This document shows positions 7,003-15,873 of a DNA stretch of 26,622 nucleotides, one piece after another; within the stretch, counting starts at the first letter, position 1, and every line of letters starts with the position of its first letter. Below the pieces are notes generated by a model. The model had not been told where the DNA came from. It ran no database searches and was given only the letters and a program-made list of their open reading frames with translations. Source of the stretch: CAZJOD01 sp964547525 (lineage in GTDB: Bacteria; Bacillota; Clostridia; JAAYHZ01); assembly GCA_964547525.1 (NCBI GenBank), contig CAZJOD010000036.1, positions 1 to 26,622 on the forward strand, read 5' to 3'. A program made the position numbers and the translations under genes.

Positions 7003-8250
7003 TTATAGCAGTTCATATATTTTACCCTTTTGTAAAGTTTCAATATGTTTATAATTTAGTGCCGCCTCATTCACCTTACCTGCTTCAATGAGCCTAAAAA
7101 AAGTTTTGTTTAAGTCATTATGTGCCTCACACGTGAATAAATTTCGTATGGTCAACAAAGTTCTAAAATCAAGTTCATTACTTCTTTCAGCCGGGTAACG
7201 AATATTTTTAAAATAATTTGCCATACCGGGTCCTTTAACTGCACACCAAGCTTCCCATAACTTTCTTTGTTCATTAAGATTTACCACTAAATCGGATATA
7301 AACTGAATATAGCGATAAAATTCTGTTGCCACTTCATCTTTAAAAACAGAGAATTTTGTACCGTCAGGTCCGAAAGTATACGGTAACAGATCCATTGATA
7401 TTGCATTACCACCAAAATCAAAGTCTATGGCAACCAAGTAACCTTTCCACCATAAGTCTTCCGGGTCATATGGAGCACTAATTTTAGAAAACAAAAAGTT
7501 GCCCATACTGTAAACTATGGGCACACCGTTATAAATTTCCACACCTTGTGGACAGTGTGTGTGCATAGCAATTACAGCCGAAGCGCCTGCAGCGGCATAA
7601 GCTTTATACAGCTGAGTAATTCTTGGATTTGGTACAGGTAGGTATTCGGTTCCTCCGTGTATATATACGATTGTCAAATCCGTCTCTTTTGAAACTTCTT
7701 TTATTTGCGCTATATTGTCAACCGGATCAATAGGCGCACCCCCGGGAAATTCCTCGCCCGCATTTCCAAACTCGTTTTCAGATATTGCTATCACTGCTAT
7801 CTTTAAACCGTTTTTATTTATAAACAATGGTTTTTTAGATTCCTCCAAATTCTTTCCTGCACCTGTAGTCTTTAATCCGCAACCCTCCAGTGTCTTAATA
7901 GTTTCAAGTACCGGTTGATCTCCAAAATCTCGAATATGATTATTTGAAAGCCCCACAATGTCAAACCCCGCTTTTATAACAAAGTCTTGTGTGCCCGGTG
8001 CCGCCTTCAAATTCGGACCTGTTTTTAATATGGCATCATTGCTGTTTGTAATGGGTGCTTCATAATTTACCATTGATAAATCTTTATTATAAAGAAAAGG
8101 TTTGATAGGTTGTATCATATCATCGGTTTTACCTGATAAAATCATATCCACACTATTACCACGAGGAAAATAATCCCCGGCAAAAACAAATCTTAAACCG
8201 GTTTTTCCTTTGCGTATGTTTATATGTCCTGTTCTAACGTCAATAAGCAA
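7003..8250 (-). CDS. CapA-family metallophosphatase-like protein
   Basis: The 415-aa product belongs to the CapA/PgsA family, named after the poly-gamma-glutamate synthesis protein and folded like calcineurin-type phosphoesterases. Visible motifs are FAGDYFPRG with Asp26, NYEAPIT (62-68), LSNNHIRDFG (101-110), the strand TIVYIHGGTEY, and HTHCPQG with the two metal-binding His, followed by YSMGNFLFS. The start is TTG at 8250, supported by AAAGGGGAGAG ending 5 nt upstream; there is no ATG nearby in frame before residue 36. Unlike many CapA proteins it has no signal peptide or membrane anchor, so it probably acts in the cytoplasm. It is not accompanied by PgsB/C genes, so a capsule role is not supported; the substrate is unknown. 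About 150 nt separate it from hpf, with no clear terminator. Confidence 0.9.
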   Translation of the reverse strand: MLIDVRTGHINIRKGKTGLRFVFAGDYFPRGNSVDMILSGKTDDMIQPIKPFLYNKDLSMVNYEAPITNSNDAILKTGPNLKAAPGTQDFVIKAGFDIVGLSNNHIRDFGDQPVLETIKTLEGCGLKTTGAGKNLEESKKPLFINKNGLKIAVIAISENEFGNAGEEFPGGAPIDPVDNIAQIKEVSKETDLTIVYIHGGTEYLPVPNPRITQLYKAYAAAGASAVIAMHTHCPQGVEIYNGVPIVYSMGNFLFSKISAPYDPEDLWWKGYLVAIDFDFGGNAISMDLLPYTFGPDGTKFSVFKDEVATEFYRYIQFISDLVVNLNEQRKLWEAWCAVKGPGMANYFKNIRYPAERSNELDFRTLLTIRNLFTCEAHNDLNKTFFRLIEAGKVNEAALNYKHIETLQKGKIYELL

Positions 8251-8479
8251 TGTAACTCTCCCCTTTCGCCATTATACAAAAATATTTTTGAATGCACTAA
8301 AATCTCAAATATATACCATATTTCATTCAGTAGCTTAATTATATTGTAGTTTAACGTTTTTTGAAAGTATTTCTTTAAGATATGGGATTAAATGAATAAA
8401 TTATTTATTTATACTAAAAATACTACATAAGGCAGATCTGATCTTATAAAAAATAAGAATTATAAGAAAGGGAAAACAC

Positions 8480-8836
8480 ATGACAACAAAAACTCCTAGA
8501 GATCTTTTAAATGAATTTAATGACGGATTAAAAAACGTTTCCAAATCAAACCCGGATAATATGAAAGCTTTCATGAGCTTGCTGCAAGAATCATATAAAC
8601 CGGCTGCACTTGATACTAAAACAAAGGAAATAATCAGCTGTGCCATTGCTGTTTATAATCGTTGCGAGTACTGTATAGTGTTTCATGTTTACAGTGCACT
8701 GAAAGCAGGAGCTAAAAGAGCAGAGATTATGGATTCCGCAATGACCGCTGTTGCATTCGGAGGTGGCCCTTCAATGGCATTTGCCGTCACGTTATTGAAA
8801 GATTCAATTGATGAATTCGAAAAAGATTTTGTATAA
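8480..8836 (+). CDS. AhpD-like / carboxymuconolactone decarboxylase family protein
   Basis: This 118-aa all-helical protein carries the AhpD-type active-site signature NRCEYCIVFH with Cys62, Cys65 and His69. In AhpD-like proteins the Cys pair undergoes thiol-disulfide exchange in peroxide reduction. The remaining sequence, including DTKTKEIISCAIAV and the downstream helix AGAKRAEIMDSAMTAVAFGG, fits the CMD superfamily, and the length is normal for single-domain members. AAAGGGA lies 7 nt before the ATG at 8480. No peroxiredoxin partner is next to it. It stands alone, divergent from the CapA-like gene and convergent with a metallophosphoesterase, sharing the terminator at 8847. Oxidative-stress defence is the likely role, but enzymatic activity is inference. 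Confidence 0.93.
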   Translation: MTTKTPRDLLNEFNDGLKNVSKSNPDNMKAFMSLLQESYKPAALDTKTKEIISCAIAVYNRCEYCIVFHVYSALKAGAKRAEIMDSAMTAVAFGGGPSMAFAVTLLKDSIDEFEKDFV

Positions 8837-8846
8837 CTCTTATCTT

Positions 8847-8890
8847 AAGAAGAAAAATCCGATAATAATTCTTATCGGATTTTTCTTCTT
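8847..8890. terminator. Bidirectional terminator
   Basis: AAGAAGAAAAATCCGATAA (8847-8865) is perfectly complementary to the arm at 8872-8890 around a 6-nt loop. It ends both the AhpD-like gene and the convergent metallophosphoesterase gene whose stop is at 8907. Confidence 0.9.
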
Positions 8891-8906
8891 TGACCATATT
8901 TAAAAA

Positions 8907-9842
8907 TTACAAATTAACCTCAAAATCTCTTTCATCCTCATTTCCCATATGGTATGTATATATATCCGAATGGGTTTCATCGAAAGATTTCGTTTCGTTC
9001 ATTACTCCCTCTACCAAACCGGATATCCCGGGTAATTGTTTTGTACTAACCGAAATCCGGTCCTTTTCTATCTCGATTTCTCTGTAACATACGGTTGCTT
9101 GAGTTAATGTACCGGTTTCAACCTGCCAGCGTTTCCCATCACCCTTGGTAGCGTAGTTTATATTAAGTTCCGGTTTACCGTCCGAATCCATATTCATAGG
9201 AACTTTACTGTTTATATGCTGATGTCCACAGAAATAAAATAAAACATCATGTTGTTCATCTGCTAAAAGAGATGCGATTTTTTCTCTTGATTTTCCTATC
9301 CTATTGTAATCCCAACCTGCACAAAATCCTCCACTTCTGGTTTGAAAAACAGGATAATGAGAAAAAACAATTTTTTTGCCCGATTTCTTTAGTTCTTTCT
9401 CCAGCCAAACCAATTGATCATCCGGATCTTCGTTTCTAATTGCAAATGCAATTAATCGTATATCTTCAAAAACTTCTGAATAGCGAAGCCCCGCTTCGCC
9501 GAAGACTTTACTAAAATTTACATTGTCTAATTCGGTATACTCGTATTCCTCAACTCCGGGATACGTTTTTTCCATTCCTTTTATAGGGCACAAATCATGG
9601 TTTCCCGGTGTTGCTATATAATCTGACGTAATATTTTCCACTTTTTGTTTGAACCCATAAAGTTCTTCTATGCATGCAGGTCCCTTTACAGTTAAGTCAC
9701 CACCGGCTACAAATAAATCATACCTATTTATATTTTCTTTCAAAAAACTCCAAAAAGCCTCTTGATACTTTACCGCATACTTATAATGTGGTTTATCGGG
9801 AGTAGAATCGTAATGTATATCCGTCACATATAATATTCTCAT
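8907..9842 (-). CDS. Calcineurin-like metallophosphoesterase
   Basis: The 311-aa protein shows the full metal-binding set of the calcineurin-like phosphoesterase family: Asp8-x-His10 in YVTDIHYD, GGDLT with Asp49, GNHDL with Asn81-His82-Asp83, SHYPVF and GHQHINSK. These residues hold a two-metal centre that hydrolyses phosphomonoesters or phosphodiesters. No signal peptide is present, so it is cytoplasmic. GGAG lies 8 nt before the ATG at 9842. It is next to, and co-oriented with, the Gfo/Idh and aminotransferase genes, but a pair of hairpins at 9930-9975 separates it from them, so its membership of that cluster is uncertain. Its substrate cannot be told from sequence alone. It shares the terminator at 8847 with the convergent AhpD-like gene. 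Confidence 0.92.
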   Translation of the reverse strand: MRILYVTDIHYDSTPDKPHYKYAVKYQEAFWSFLKENINRYDLFVAGGDLTVKGPACIEELYGFKQKVENITSDYIATPGNHDLCPIKGMEKTYPGVEEYEYTELDNVNFSKVFGEAGLRYSEVFEDIRLIAFAIRNEDPDDQLVWLEKELKKSGKKIVFSHYPVFQTRSGGFCAGWDYNRIGKSREKIASLLADEQHDVLFYFCGHQHINSKVPMNMDSDGKPELNINYATKGDGKRWQVETGTLTQATVCYREIEIEKDRISVSTKQLPGISGLVEGVMNETKSFDETHSDIYTYHMGNEDERDFEVNL

Positions 9843-9929
9843 TGATATATCTCCAAAACATAATTCAACAAAAGCTTCGCGCGCTTTGTAGTTTAAGGTA
9901 CAGGCCTGAAAATTTTTTTATTATATAAC

Positions 9930-9975
9930 CGAGGGCATAACGCCCTCGATTTTTTGGCATTACACTTACAATGCC
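9930..9975. terminator. Tandem hairpins after the Gfo/Idh gene
   Basis: CGAGGGC (9930-9936) pairs with GCCCTCG (9942-9948), and GGCATT (9957-9962) pairs with AATGCC (9970-9975). The T-run between them favours termination of plus-strand reading, while on the minus strand the first hairpin is followed by an AT-rich tail. Most likely this ends the aminotransferase-Gfo/Idh operon. Confidence 0.55.
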
Positions 9976-9987
9976 CTTATATCCTCT

Positions 9988-11049
9988 TTATTTTATATCT
10001 ATAAGCCTGCCTCCTGAAGCTGACTCATAAATAGCATCTAATATCTTCATTATAGTAACCCCGTCACTCGCAGGGCATATACATTCTGTGTCAGTCAATA
10101 TGCAATCGATAAAATGATTTATTTCAGCGGCAAAAGCACCGTCAAAATCAAATTCGCCTCCTTTTAAAACAGGCTTGATATCGGTAGGGTAATTATTCTG
10201 AACACCGTATATTTCTACTTCAGGTTCTAATACGGCTCCACCTTTAGATCCGAAAATCTGCATATAAGTTATATCTTTCTTAATATGAGCCGTCCAACTC
10301 GTTTCAACGAATATACTCGCTCCGTTTTCGAATTTAATCATTCCGTTTGCCATATCTTCCACTTCGTTATGATCGATATTATAATCCGCAGCTTTATGCA
10401 CGGGACTACCCTTAACATCCGCCATATTACCAACTTTGTCGAATGTATTGCCAAAAACTGAAACAGGTTTGGGCTTTCCCATCAGGTACATTGCCAAATC
10501 TATCATATGAACTCCTAAGTCTATGAGCGGTCCCCCTCCGGATATCTCTTTTTTCGCAAACCATCCACCCGGATTTCCACACCGTCTCAAACAACCTGTT
10601 TTTATATAATATATTTCACCTAATTTGTTATTGGAAATGACTTCCTTCAAAAGTCTCGCCCTTTCCTCAAACCTTCTGATAAACCCGAACATTAGAAGTT
10701 TTCCGGCAGTCTTTGCCGTTTGTTCCATTAAGATTGCCTGCCGAGCATTAATAGCCGGCGGTTTTTCACACAAAGTATGTTTACCCGCATTAAGAGAATC
10801 AACAGTGATTTGTGCATGAGTATTATTCCAGGTTATAATGCTTACCGCATCAATATCACTGTTTTTCAACATATCTTTATAATCCTTGTAAACTTCCTTA
10901 GCGCCGTATTCAACCGCTTTTTGCCTTGCTCTTTCCTCGTTAAAATCACAAACCGCCGTTATTTCAACAAAGGGATTTTTTTTGTAGGCCTCCATATGAT
11001 ATACCGCAAGACTACCGGTGCCGATAATTCCAACTTTTAACTTTTTCAT
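9988..11049 (-). CDS. Gfo/Idh/MocA family NAD(P)-dependent oxidoreductase (first)
   Basis: The 353-aa protein has the N-terminal Rossmann fold with KVGIIGTGSLAVYH (5-18), the conserved CEKPP containing catalytic-type Lys96, and the C-terminal alpha/beta domain with GGPLIDLGVHMIDLAMYLMG (Asp and His of the active site). Family members oxidise or reduce sugars and cyclitols such as inositol, glucose or UDP-sugars. GGAGGAG lies close before the ATG at 11049. It follows the DegT/StrS aminotransferase gene by 65 nt on the same strand, a pairing known from aminosugar and aminocyclitol pathways in which the dehydrogenase makes the keto sugar that the aminotransferase uses. That pathway role is inference here; the exact substrate is unknown. 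A second, divergent paralogue is at 16938. Confidence 0.92.
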   Translation of the reverse strand: MKKLKVGIIGTGSLAVYHMEAYKKNPFVEITAVCDFNEERARQKAVEYGAKEVYKDYKDMLKNSDIDAVSIITWNNTHAQITVDSLNAGKHTLCEKPPAINARQAILMEQTAKTAGKLLMFGFIRRFEERARLLKEVISNNKLGEIYYIKTGCLRRCGNPGGWFAKKEISGGGPLIDLGVHMIDLAMYLMGKPKPVSVFGNTFDKVGNMADVKGSPVHKAADYNIDHNEVEDMANGMIKFENGASIFVETSWTAHIKKDITYMQIFGSKGGAVLEPEVEIYGVQNNYPTDIKPVLKGGEFDFDGAFAAEINHFIDCILTDTECICPASDGVTIMKILDAIYESASGGRLIDIK

Positions 11050-11114
11050 AAAACTCCTCCTTTAATCGGTTATCTATATATCCCGGTATTCTTGTACTTT
11101 CCGGTCTCTTTACA

Positions 11115-12329
11115 TCAGATAATTTCATCGACATTTTCAACTACTTTTATTATGGCGTCAGCAATTTGATCCATATCTTCTTTTTCAGCCAAAAGTACGT
11201 TTTGTGTCATCCACATGCCTTGTTTTTCAGTAAGTTTTTCTGAAACATCAAGATAAAGCTTTGAATAATCAATTTTAGAACCGGTCATTCTCTTCATTTC
11301 TTCTGTTTCAAACAAAGGCATCTTATACAAACAAACATATCCTGATGATATGGGTACACCTTCCGCACTTAATGCTTTTAAGAACTTGGCTCTAGGCAAC
11401 CCCTTCAAATTTTCTTCAATGTATTTCAATAAGAATAAATGATAGGAATTTCTTGTTATTCTGTTGTCTTCTTTAACTGTTTTTATACAATCTATCTCGT
11501 TGAGCCTTTTTGTAAGATACTCCGCGTTTTCCATTCTCTTTGATATCTGCGAATCCAAACGATCCATTTGGGCATTTAAAATAACAGCCTGCCATTCGGT
11601 CATTCTTGCATTGGTGCCGACAAAAGGATGTCCGTACCAAACGGTTCCATGATAATCTCTACCACAATGATGAATAGCCCAACATTTCTCAAATAAAGAA
11701 GTGTCGTTAGTAGATATAAAGCCGCCTTCGCCTGATGTTAAATTTTTACTTGCTTGAAAACTGAACGAGCCTGCCGTTCCTATAGAACCACTTTTTTTGC
11801 CATCCCATTCAGAACCGTGTGCATGAGCTGTATCCTCGATTACAAATAAATTGTGTTTTTGAGCCACAGCCATGATCTTATCCATATCACAAGATCTTCC
11901 ACCGACATGCACCGGAATTATCGCTTTAGTAGCCGGAGTGATGCAAGCTTCCAGTTTGTCGGCATCCATATTAAATGTGTCTTCTTCTATATCAACAAAC
12001 ACAGGAGTCGCTCCCGCCGATATAACCGCCGATACAGTTGCTACAAACGTATACGGTGGTATAATAACTTCGTCCCCATATCCTACACCTAAAGCTTTAA
12101 GCAAAACTTCCATGGTTACGGTACCGTTTGTTACCGCCACACCGTGTTTTACATCCAGGTATTTTGTAAACTTTTCAGTAAACTTTGCAGCCTCGGGACC
12201 TAACGTTCCCCATTTTAAACTTTTTAAAACTCGTTCCAATCCTTCAGATTCTTCTTTACCATATACAGGCCAACTCGGAAACCCTTTTGTTCTAAGTTTT
12301 GCTCCGCCGGTTATTGCTAATTTACCCAT
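11115..12329 (-). CDS. DegT/DnrJ/EryC1/StrS family PLP aminotransferase
   Basis: The 404-aa protein is a complete sugar aminotransferase of the DegT/StrS family. The cofactor-binding Asp166 is in VIEDTAHAHG, and the Schiff-base Lys195 is in FSFQASKNLTSGEGG. WGTLG (40-44), NGTVTMEVLLKALG and PPYTFVATVSA match the N-terminal substrate region, and GTNARMTEWQAVILNAQ the C-terminal half. Such enzymes transfer an amino group, usually from glutamine or glutamate, to a keto sugar or keto-cyclitol (scyllo-inosose in StsC). AAAGGGG lies 9 nt before the ATG at 12329. It heads the two-gene run with the Gfo/Idh enzyme and is transcribed divergently from the AraC regulator, which probably controls it. Without neighbouring nucleotide-sugar genes, a small-sugar or cyclitol substrate seems more likely than a cell-wall one, but this is inference. 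Confidence 0.94.
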   Translation of the reverse strand: MGKLAITGGAKLRTKGFPSWPVYGKEESEGLERVLKSLKWGTLGPEAAKFTEKFTKYLDVKHGVAVTNGTVTMEVLLKALGVGYGDEVIIPPYTFVATVSAVISAGATPVFVDIEEDTFNMDADKLEACITPATKAIIPVHVGGRSCDMDKIMAVAQKHNLFVIEDTAHAHGSEWDGKKSGSIGTAGSFSFQASKNLTSGEGGFISTNDTSLFEKCWAIHHCGRDYHGTVWYGHPFVGTNARMTEWQAVILNAQMDRLDSQISKRMENAEYLTKRLNEIDCIKTVKEDNRITRNSYHLFLLKYIEENLKGLPRAKFLKALSAEGVPISSGYVCLYKMPLFETEEMKRMTGSKIDYSKLYLDVSEKLTEKQGMWMTQNVLLAEKEDMDQIADAIIKVVENVDEII

Positions 12330-12403
12330 AAAACCATACCCCTTTCGAATTGTTTTAGATTTGATACAATCTCCATGTATTTTTACCGATTATCAATATT
12401 ATA

Positions 12404-12432
12404 TTGACAAAACTAGATTTTTACATTAATAT
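12404..12432 (+). promoter_or_regulatory. Strong sigma-A promoter of the AraC-family gene
   Basis: Consensus TTGACA (12404-12409) and TAATAT (12427-12432) are separated by exactly 17 nt, about 45 nt before the start codon of the AraC-family regulator. It lies in the 146-nt divergent region shared with the aminotransferase gene, so autoregulation is possible. Confidence 0.75.
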
Positions 12433-12475
12433 ATTTGTTATATTATAGCACAATCTTGCGTAATAGGAGACATAA

Positions 12476-13342
12476 ATGAAAGAACCTTCTTTATATGAAA
12501 AGGCTTACATACAAGACAGTCGGTTTCCCATACAAGTATCTTTAAAGCAGTTTTTTTATACCGGAAATATTTTTAATTGCCATTGGCATGAAGCTTTGGA
12601 AATATTATATTTTACCAAAGGTTCCGCTATGATTGAATGTGCCGCCAATAAGTTTACAGTAAGCCCCGGAGATATAGTAATAATTAATGCTAACGAATTG
12701 CATAGCGGGAACAACTTAGGCACAGAAATCGAGTATTATTGTATAGATATGTGTACAGCTTTGCTGCAAAGCGGTTCGGCCGATGTATGTGACATTAAAT
12801 ATATAGAACCTATCGCCCAAAACATAATAGCCTTTAATAATAAAATAAAAAATGACATCGAGGTCATCAATTGCATAAGTAATATAATAAAGGAATTCGA
12901 ATCTTGTGAACCGGGGTATGAATTATCGGTTAAAGCGTCTGCGTACAGCTTGCTGGTAATCTTGCTTAGAAAACATATATATAATATTTTGACACCGAAA
13001 GAGTTCGACCTAAAGCAAAAATCCTTTTCAAAGATAAAAAATGCATTAATATATATTGAAAATAATTATACCGAAAAATTAACTTTGGAAAAACTTGCAG
13101 ATAGTTGTGGGTTCAGTGTATTTCATTTTTGTCATGAATTTAAAAGAGTCACGGGAAAATCACCCGGAGAGTATATCAATCAATACAGAATAAACAAGGC
13201 TGAAAGTCTTTTAATCGGCTCAAATATGAATGTTACCGAAATTGCCATGGCAACCGGTTTTAACGATGCCAATTATTTTTGCAGACTATTCAAAAAATAT
13301 AAAGAAGATTCTCCCACCGCTTTTAGGAAGAAGAATCTATAA
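12476..13342 (+). CDS. AraC-family transcriptional regulator with cupin sensor domain
   Basis: The 288-aa protein has an N-terminal cupin-type ligand-binding domain (about 1-150; CHWHEALEILYFTKGSAMIE and SPGDIVIINANELHS) and a C-terminal pair of helix-turn-helix motifs (about 187-285). The first HTH is LTLEKLADSCGFSVFHFCHE and the second is NVTEIAMATGFNDANYFCRL, followed by FKKYKEDSPTAFRK, the AraC signature. Such regulators sense a sugar or related small molecule and usually activate adjacent operons. AGGAGA lies 6 nt before the ATG at 12476. It is divergent from the aminotransferase and convergent with the UroD-like gene, so it sits between the two halves of the carbohydrate module and is the likely regulator of both. 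No terminator is obvious in the 70-nt gap to the UroD-like gene. Confidence 0.96.
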   Translation: MKEPSLYEKAYIQDSRFPIQVSLKQFFYTGNIFNCHWHEALEILYFTKGSAMIECAANKFTVSPGDIVIINANELHSGNNLGTEIEYYCIDMCTALLQSGSADVCDIKYIEPIAQNIIAFNNKIKNDIEVINCISNIIKEFESCEPGYELSVKASAYSLLVILLRKHIYNILTPKEFDLKQKSFSKIKNALIYIENNYTEKLTLEKLADSCGFSVFHFCHEFKRVTGKSPGEYINQYRINKAESLLIGSNMNVTEIAMATGFNDANYFCRLFKKYKEDSPTAFRKKNL

Positions 13343-13412
13343 AAAGAATTATCTGTGTTATATTAGTAATACGTCTTCTATATAAAAAGCCTGTTATTTA
13401 ATCTTTTATATA

Positions 13413-14459
13413 CTAATACCAGCCGTATTTATCAATGGCTTGAATCATCGCCTTTATATTTTCCGGTTTCATATCGTCGGTCAGACTGTTGCTTGAGGAT
13501 ATTATATATCTTCCGTCTTTACCAATTTCTCTTATTCTGATTTCCACTTGCTTATCAATATCCTCAGGAGTCTTATGCACCAAATCATCCATGAATATAT
13601 TACCCGCCAACACTACCTTATCACCGTATTTTTCTTTAACAATATTAATATCCATTACGTCCGGTTGTAAAGGATGAATTGCGTCTTGTCCTAAAGTCAG
13701 CCATATATCCAATACAGGAGTCATATCTCCGTCACTGTGAGTGATAATCGGTATATCCAACTTATCTATTATCTTTTTTTCTCTAGGTACTATTTCATCT
13801 TTATAAAACTTGGGCGAAAATATAGGTCCGCTGTTAAAGGCAATATCGTCAAAAGCCCACACTATATCAAAATTGCATTCGGAGACAACCTCTAAAACCT
13901 CTTCGGTCCAGGATGCATAATCATTATGGACGGCATGTATTAAAGCGGGATCGTCAGCCATAGCATAAGAAAATCCTTCAATACCCATCGATAATAATGT
14001 GGCACCTATACCCAACCTGATACAGGCTACGGTACAATAATCTTCGCTATATTTAACAAACTCTTTTGCTTTATCTACAAAATCTTTATCTTTAGGCGAA
14101 GGTAGTTTAAATATTTTTTTATAATCTTCGTACGAACGTATCATTCCGTCTCCTATTAACACATTACTCCCATCTGTGGTTTTTTCCATTCTGTGAGCAA
14201 AAATCGGTGCAAAAGCGGAAAATTGTATATTATCTTTTCCAAATACTTTATTAACTTTTATCTGTTCTTTAGCCAAGTCCATACCGGATTGTACAGGAAA
14301 TCCCGTAGGACTTACTTCCCATTTTACATTAATCGGTTCATTACATACGATAGATGCAATTTTGTTTTGTGTTATACCTTCCATCCACGGTACCCGATCC
14401 GGTATTTGTCCCGACAGTACCGCCAATACTCTTTCTCTTGATGTCATTTTACTTTTCAT
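13413..14459 (-). CDS. Uroporphyrinogen decarboxylase family protein (not HemE)
   Basis: The 348-aa protein has the URO-D/MtaA-type TIM-barrel fold: SRERVLAVLSGQIPDRVP at the N-terminus, FDIVWAFDDIAFNSGPIFSP, PIITHSDGDMTPVLD (237-251) and VLAGNIFMDDLVHKTPEDI. The family includes haem-pathway HemE and zinc-dependent corrinoid methyltransferases. The His-x-Cys zinc motif of MtaA/MtbA is replaced by HSDGD (241-245), and the gene stands among sugar-type enzymes, so neither haem synthesis nor simple methylcobamide transfer can be claimed. Many paralogues of this kind occur in sugar clusters of Clostridia without a known reaction. GGAGG lies 13 nt before the ATG at 14459, a rather long spacing. It is the last gene of a four-gene run, 36 nt after the subtilase homologue. 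Confidence 0.88.
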   Translation of the reverse strand: MKSKMTSRERVLAVLSGQIPDRVPWMEGITQNKIASIVCNEPINVKWEVSPTGFPVQSGMDLAKEQIKVNKVFGKDNIQFSAFAPIFAHRMEKTTDGSNVLIGDGMIRSYEDYKKIFKLPSPKDKDFVDKAKEFVKYSEDYCTVACIRLGIGATLLSMGIEGFSYAMADDPALIHAVHNDYASWTEEVLEVVSECNFDIVWAFDDIAFNSGPIFSPKFYKDEIVPREKKIIDKLDIPIITHSDGDMTPVLDIWLTLGQDAIHPLQPDVMDINIVKEKYGDKVVLAGNIFMDDLVHKTPEDIDKQVEIRIREIGKDGRYIISSSNSLTDDMKPENIKAMIQAIDKYGWY

Positions 14460-14495
14460 AAAATTTTTTATACCTCCGATACTTTTATTACATTG

Positions 14496-15806
14496 TCACC
14501 GTACCTGTGCCAAACAAACATGATTTGAACCGTGCAGATCCAAGCTATAAATTTCCATCCAGACTTGTGTATTATTTTTTATATCATATTTTAGAATTAT
14601 TTCGTCCTTTACCTTTGAAAATCCTCTAACTTTGATAATAGAGTGTTGAATTTGTTTTACCGTCATGGGAGGCATCTTTTCTCCACCCGGTCCGACGACA
14701 GGGACACGGGGGTTACCGTTATATAATGTAACCAATGTCCTGTCACTGTCAAAAACACCCATGTTCTCAATGGTAAATTTACAAATATTATTTTCAATAA
14801 ATGCATCCCTGATAACAACTTTTTTACACAAACTATCGTTTTCAATAGAAACCGCTTTGTATGCGTTTATAATTCCGAATCCTAACAGATCATTTCGACC
14901 TATTTCGTCAACAGGTAATTCTTCAGGCATAAATGCGGTATTAGCCATAATTTGTTTGATTTGTTTACATTTTAAATCAGGATACTTTGATCGGACTAAT
15001 GCGGCTGTACCCGCGGCAAACCCGCAAGCCATACAACCTCCTGTAAAATATATATAATTTTGATCGCCTCCGTATCCGTAAACATGGTCTGTCTCTTTTA
15101 TCCCCTTACGTTCTCCCGAAGGTGCTGCAAAAACCGTATAATCAGAACTGTCACATATGTCCGCAGGCATATTGAACCGATTGGTAGATCCTACAGCTAT
15201 CACCGAATCCAAAGCGGTATAATATGCAACTCTACGTCCACGATTGTCACACGTACCGGAAAAAATCATACAATCTTTCTCACACGCATAGTCCAATGCT
15301 TCCAACAATTCAACATTATCATACGGATATGCAAAGTCTCCACCCGACTCGAAAAGACTTTTACCATATTGTCTTTCACCATTTAAATATCCATGAGGCA
15401 TAGCAATAATTTTCGCACCGTTATCGACGGCATATCTTACCGCCTTACTCCAGCAATCGGGATTGCCGTAACCTATCCGTACAATCATTATTTTGCATTT
15501 TGGAGCGGTAACCGCAACTTCACCGGCTACGAATGTATGATGTCCTTTATGGTAGTCGTTTAACGGATTATCATATGCCAAAGTATAATCATCCGAAAAG
15601 GCATCATAACCGTTTACAACCCTTGATCCCGGAACTTCCTTTTCCCATAAATGTCCTTCCATGTCCGGATGCCGGCTATATCCCAAATCAATAACCGCAA
15701 CAATAATATCTTTGGAAGACTGTGTTATTTTATGAGCCTTATAAGCTTGTATACACTCTAATGCCCATTCATATGGCTTTGGTTTTAGATTTTTATCATT
15801 ACTCAT
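14496..15806 (-). CDS. Subtilisin-like (S8) protein with catalytic Ser replaced by Cys
   Basis: The 436-aa protein has an S8 peptidase domain at about 33-310. Asp40 is in VAVIDLGYSRHPDM and His89 in GHHTFVAG, equivalent to HGTHVAG. The nucleophile motif is GGCMACGFAAGTAAL (256-270), where the usual GTSMA serine is Cys258, encoded TGT. The oxyanion Asn cannot be placed with certainty; Asn188 in SGTCDNRG is the candidate. A C-terminal beta-rich region (about 330-436) resembles CARDB-like adhesion domains. There is no signal peptide or propeptide, so the product should remain cytoplasmic, unlike most subtilases. AAGGAG lies 10 nt before the ATG. It is third in a run with a Gfo/Idh enzyme, a deacetylase and a UroD-like protein. 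It could be an inactive fold, a cysteine-type variant or a binding protein. Confidence 0.9.
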   Translation of the reverse strand: MSNDKNLKPKPYEWALECIQAYKAHKITQSSKDIIVAVIDLGYSRHPDMEGHLWEKEVPGSRVVNGYDAFSDDYTLAYDNPLNDYHKGHHTFVAGEVAVTAPKCKIMIVRIGYGNPDCWSKAVRYAVDNGAKIIAMPHGYLNGERQYGKSLFESGGDFAYPYDNVELLEALDYACEKDCMIFSGTCDNRGRRVAYYTALDSVIAVGSTNRFNMPADICDSSDYTVFAAPSGERKGIKETDHVYGYGGDQNYIYFTGGCMACGFAAGTAALVRSKYPDLKCKQIKQIMANTAFMPEELPVDEIGRNDLLGFGIINAYKAVSIENDSLCKKVVIRDAFIENNICKFTIENMGVFDSDRTLVTLYNGNPRVPVVGPGGEKMPPMTVKQIQHSIIKVRGFSKVKDEIILKYDIKNNTQVWMEIYSLDLHGSNHVCLAQVR

Positions 15807-15873
15807 TACATACCCACTCCTTGTTATGATATTAAATTAATAATCATATTATTACGACATATATTTCATAATC

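Noticed and set aside
11872..12429. 185-codon plus-strand open frame opposite the aminotransferase gene
   Set aside because: It overlaps the conserved PLP-binding region of a certain gene on the other strand and runs into its promoter region; no family resemblance.
13413..14459. Calling the UroD-family gene hemE
   Set aside because: The sequence lacks the usual HemE context and neighbouring haem genes, and sits in a sugar-type operon; only family membership is supported.
15025..15050. Internal AGGAGG followed by ATG on the minus strand inside the subtilase gene, as an alternative gene start
   Set aside because: The AGGAGG is simply the Thr-Gly-Gly codons before Cys258-Met259; starting there would discard the Asp and His of the peptidase domain.
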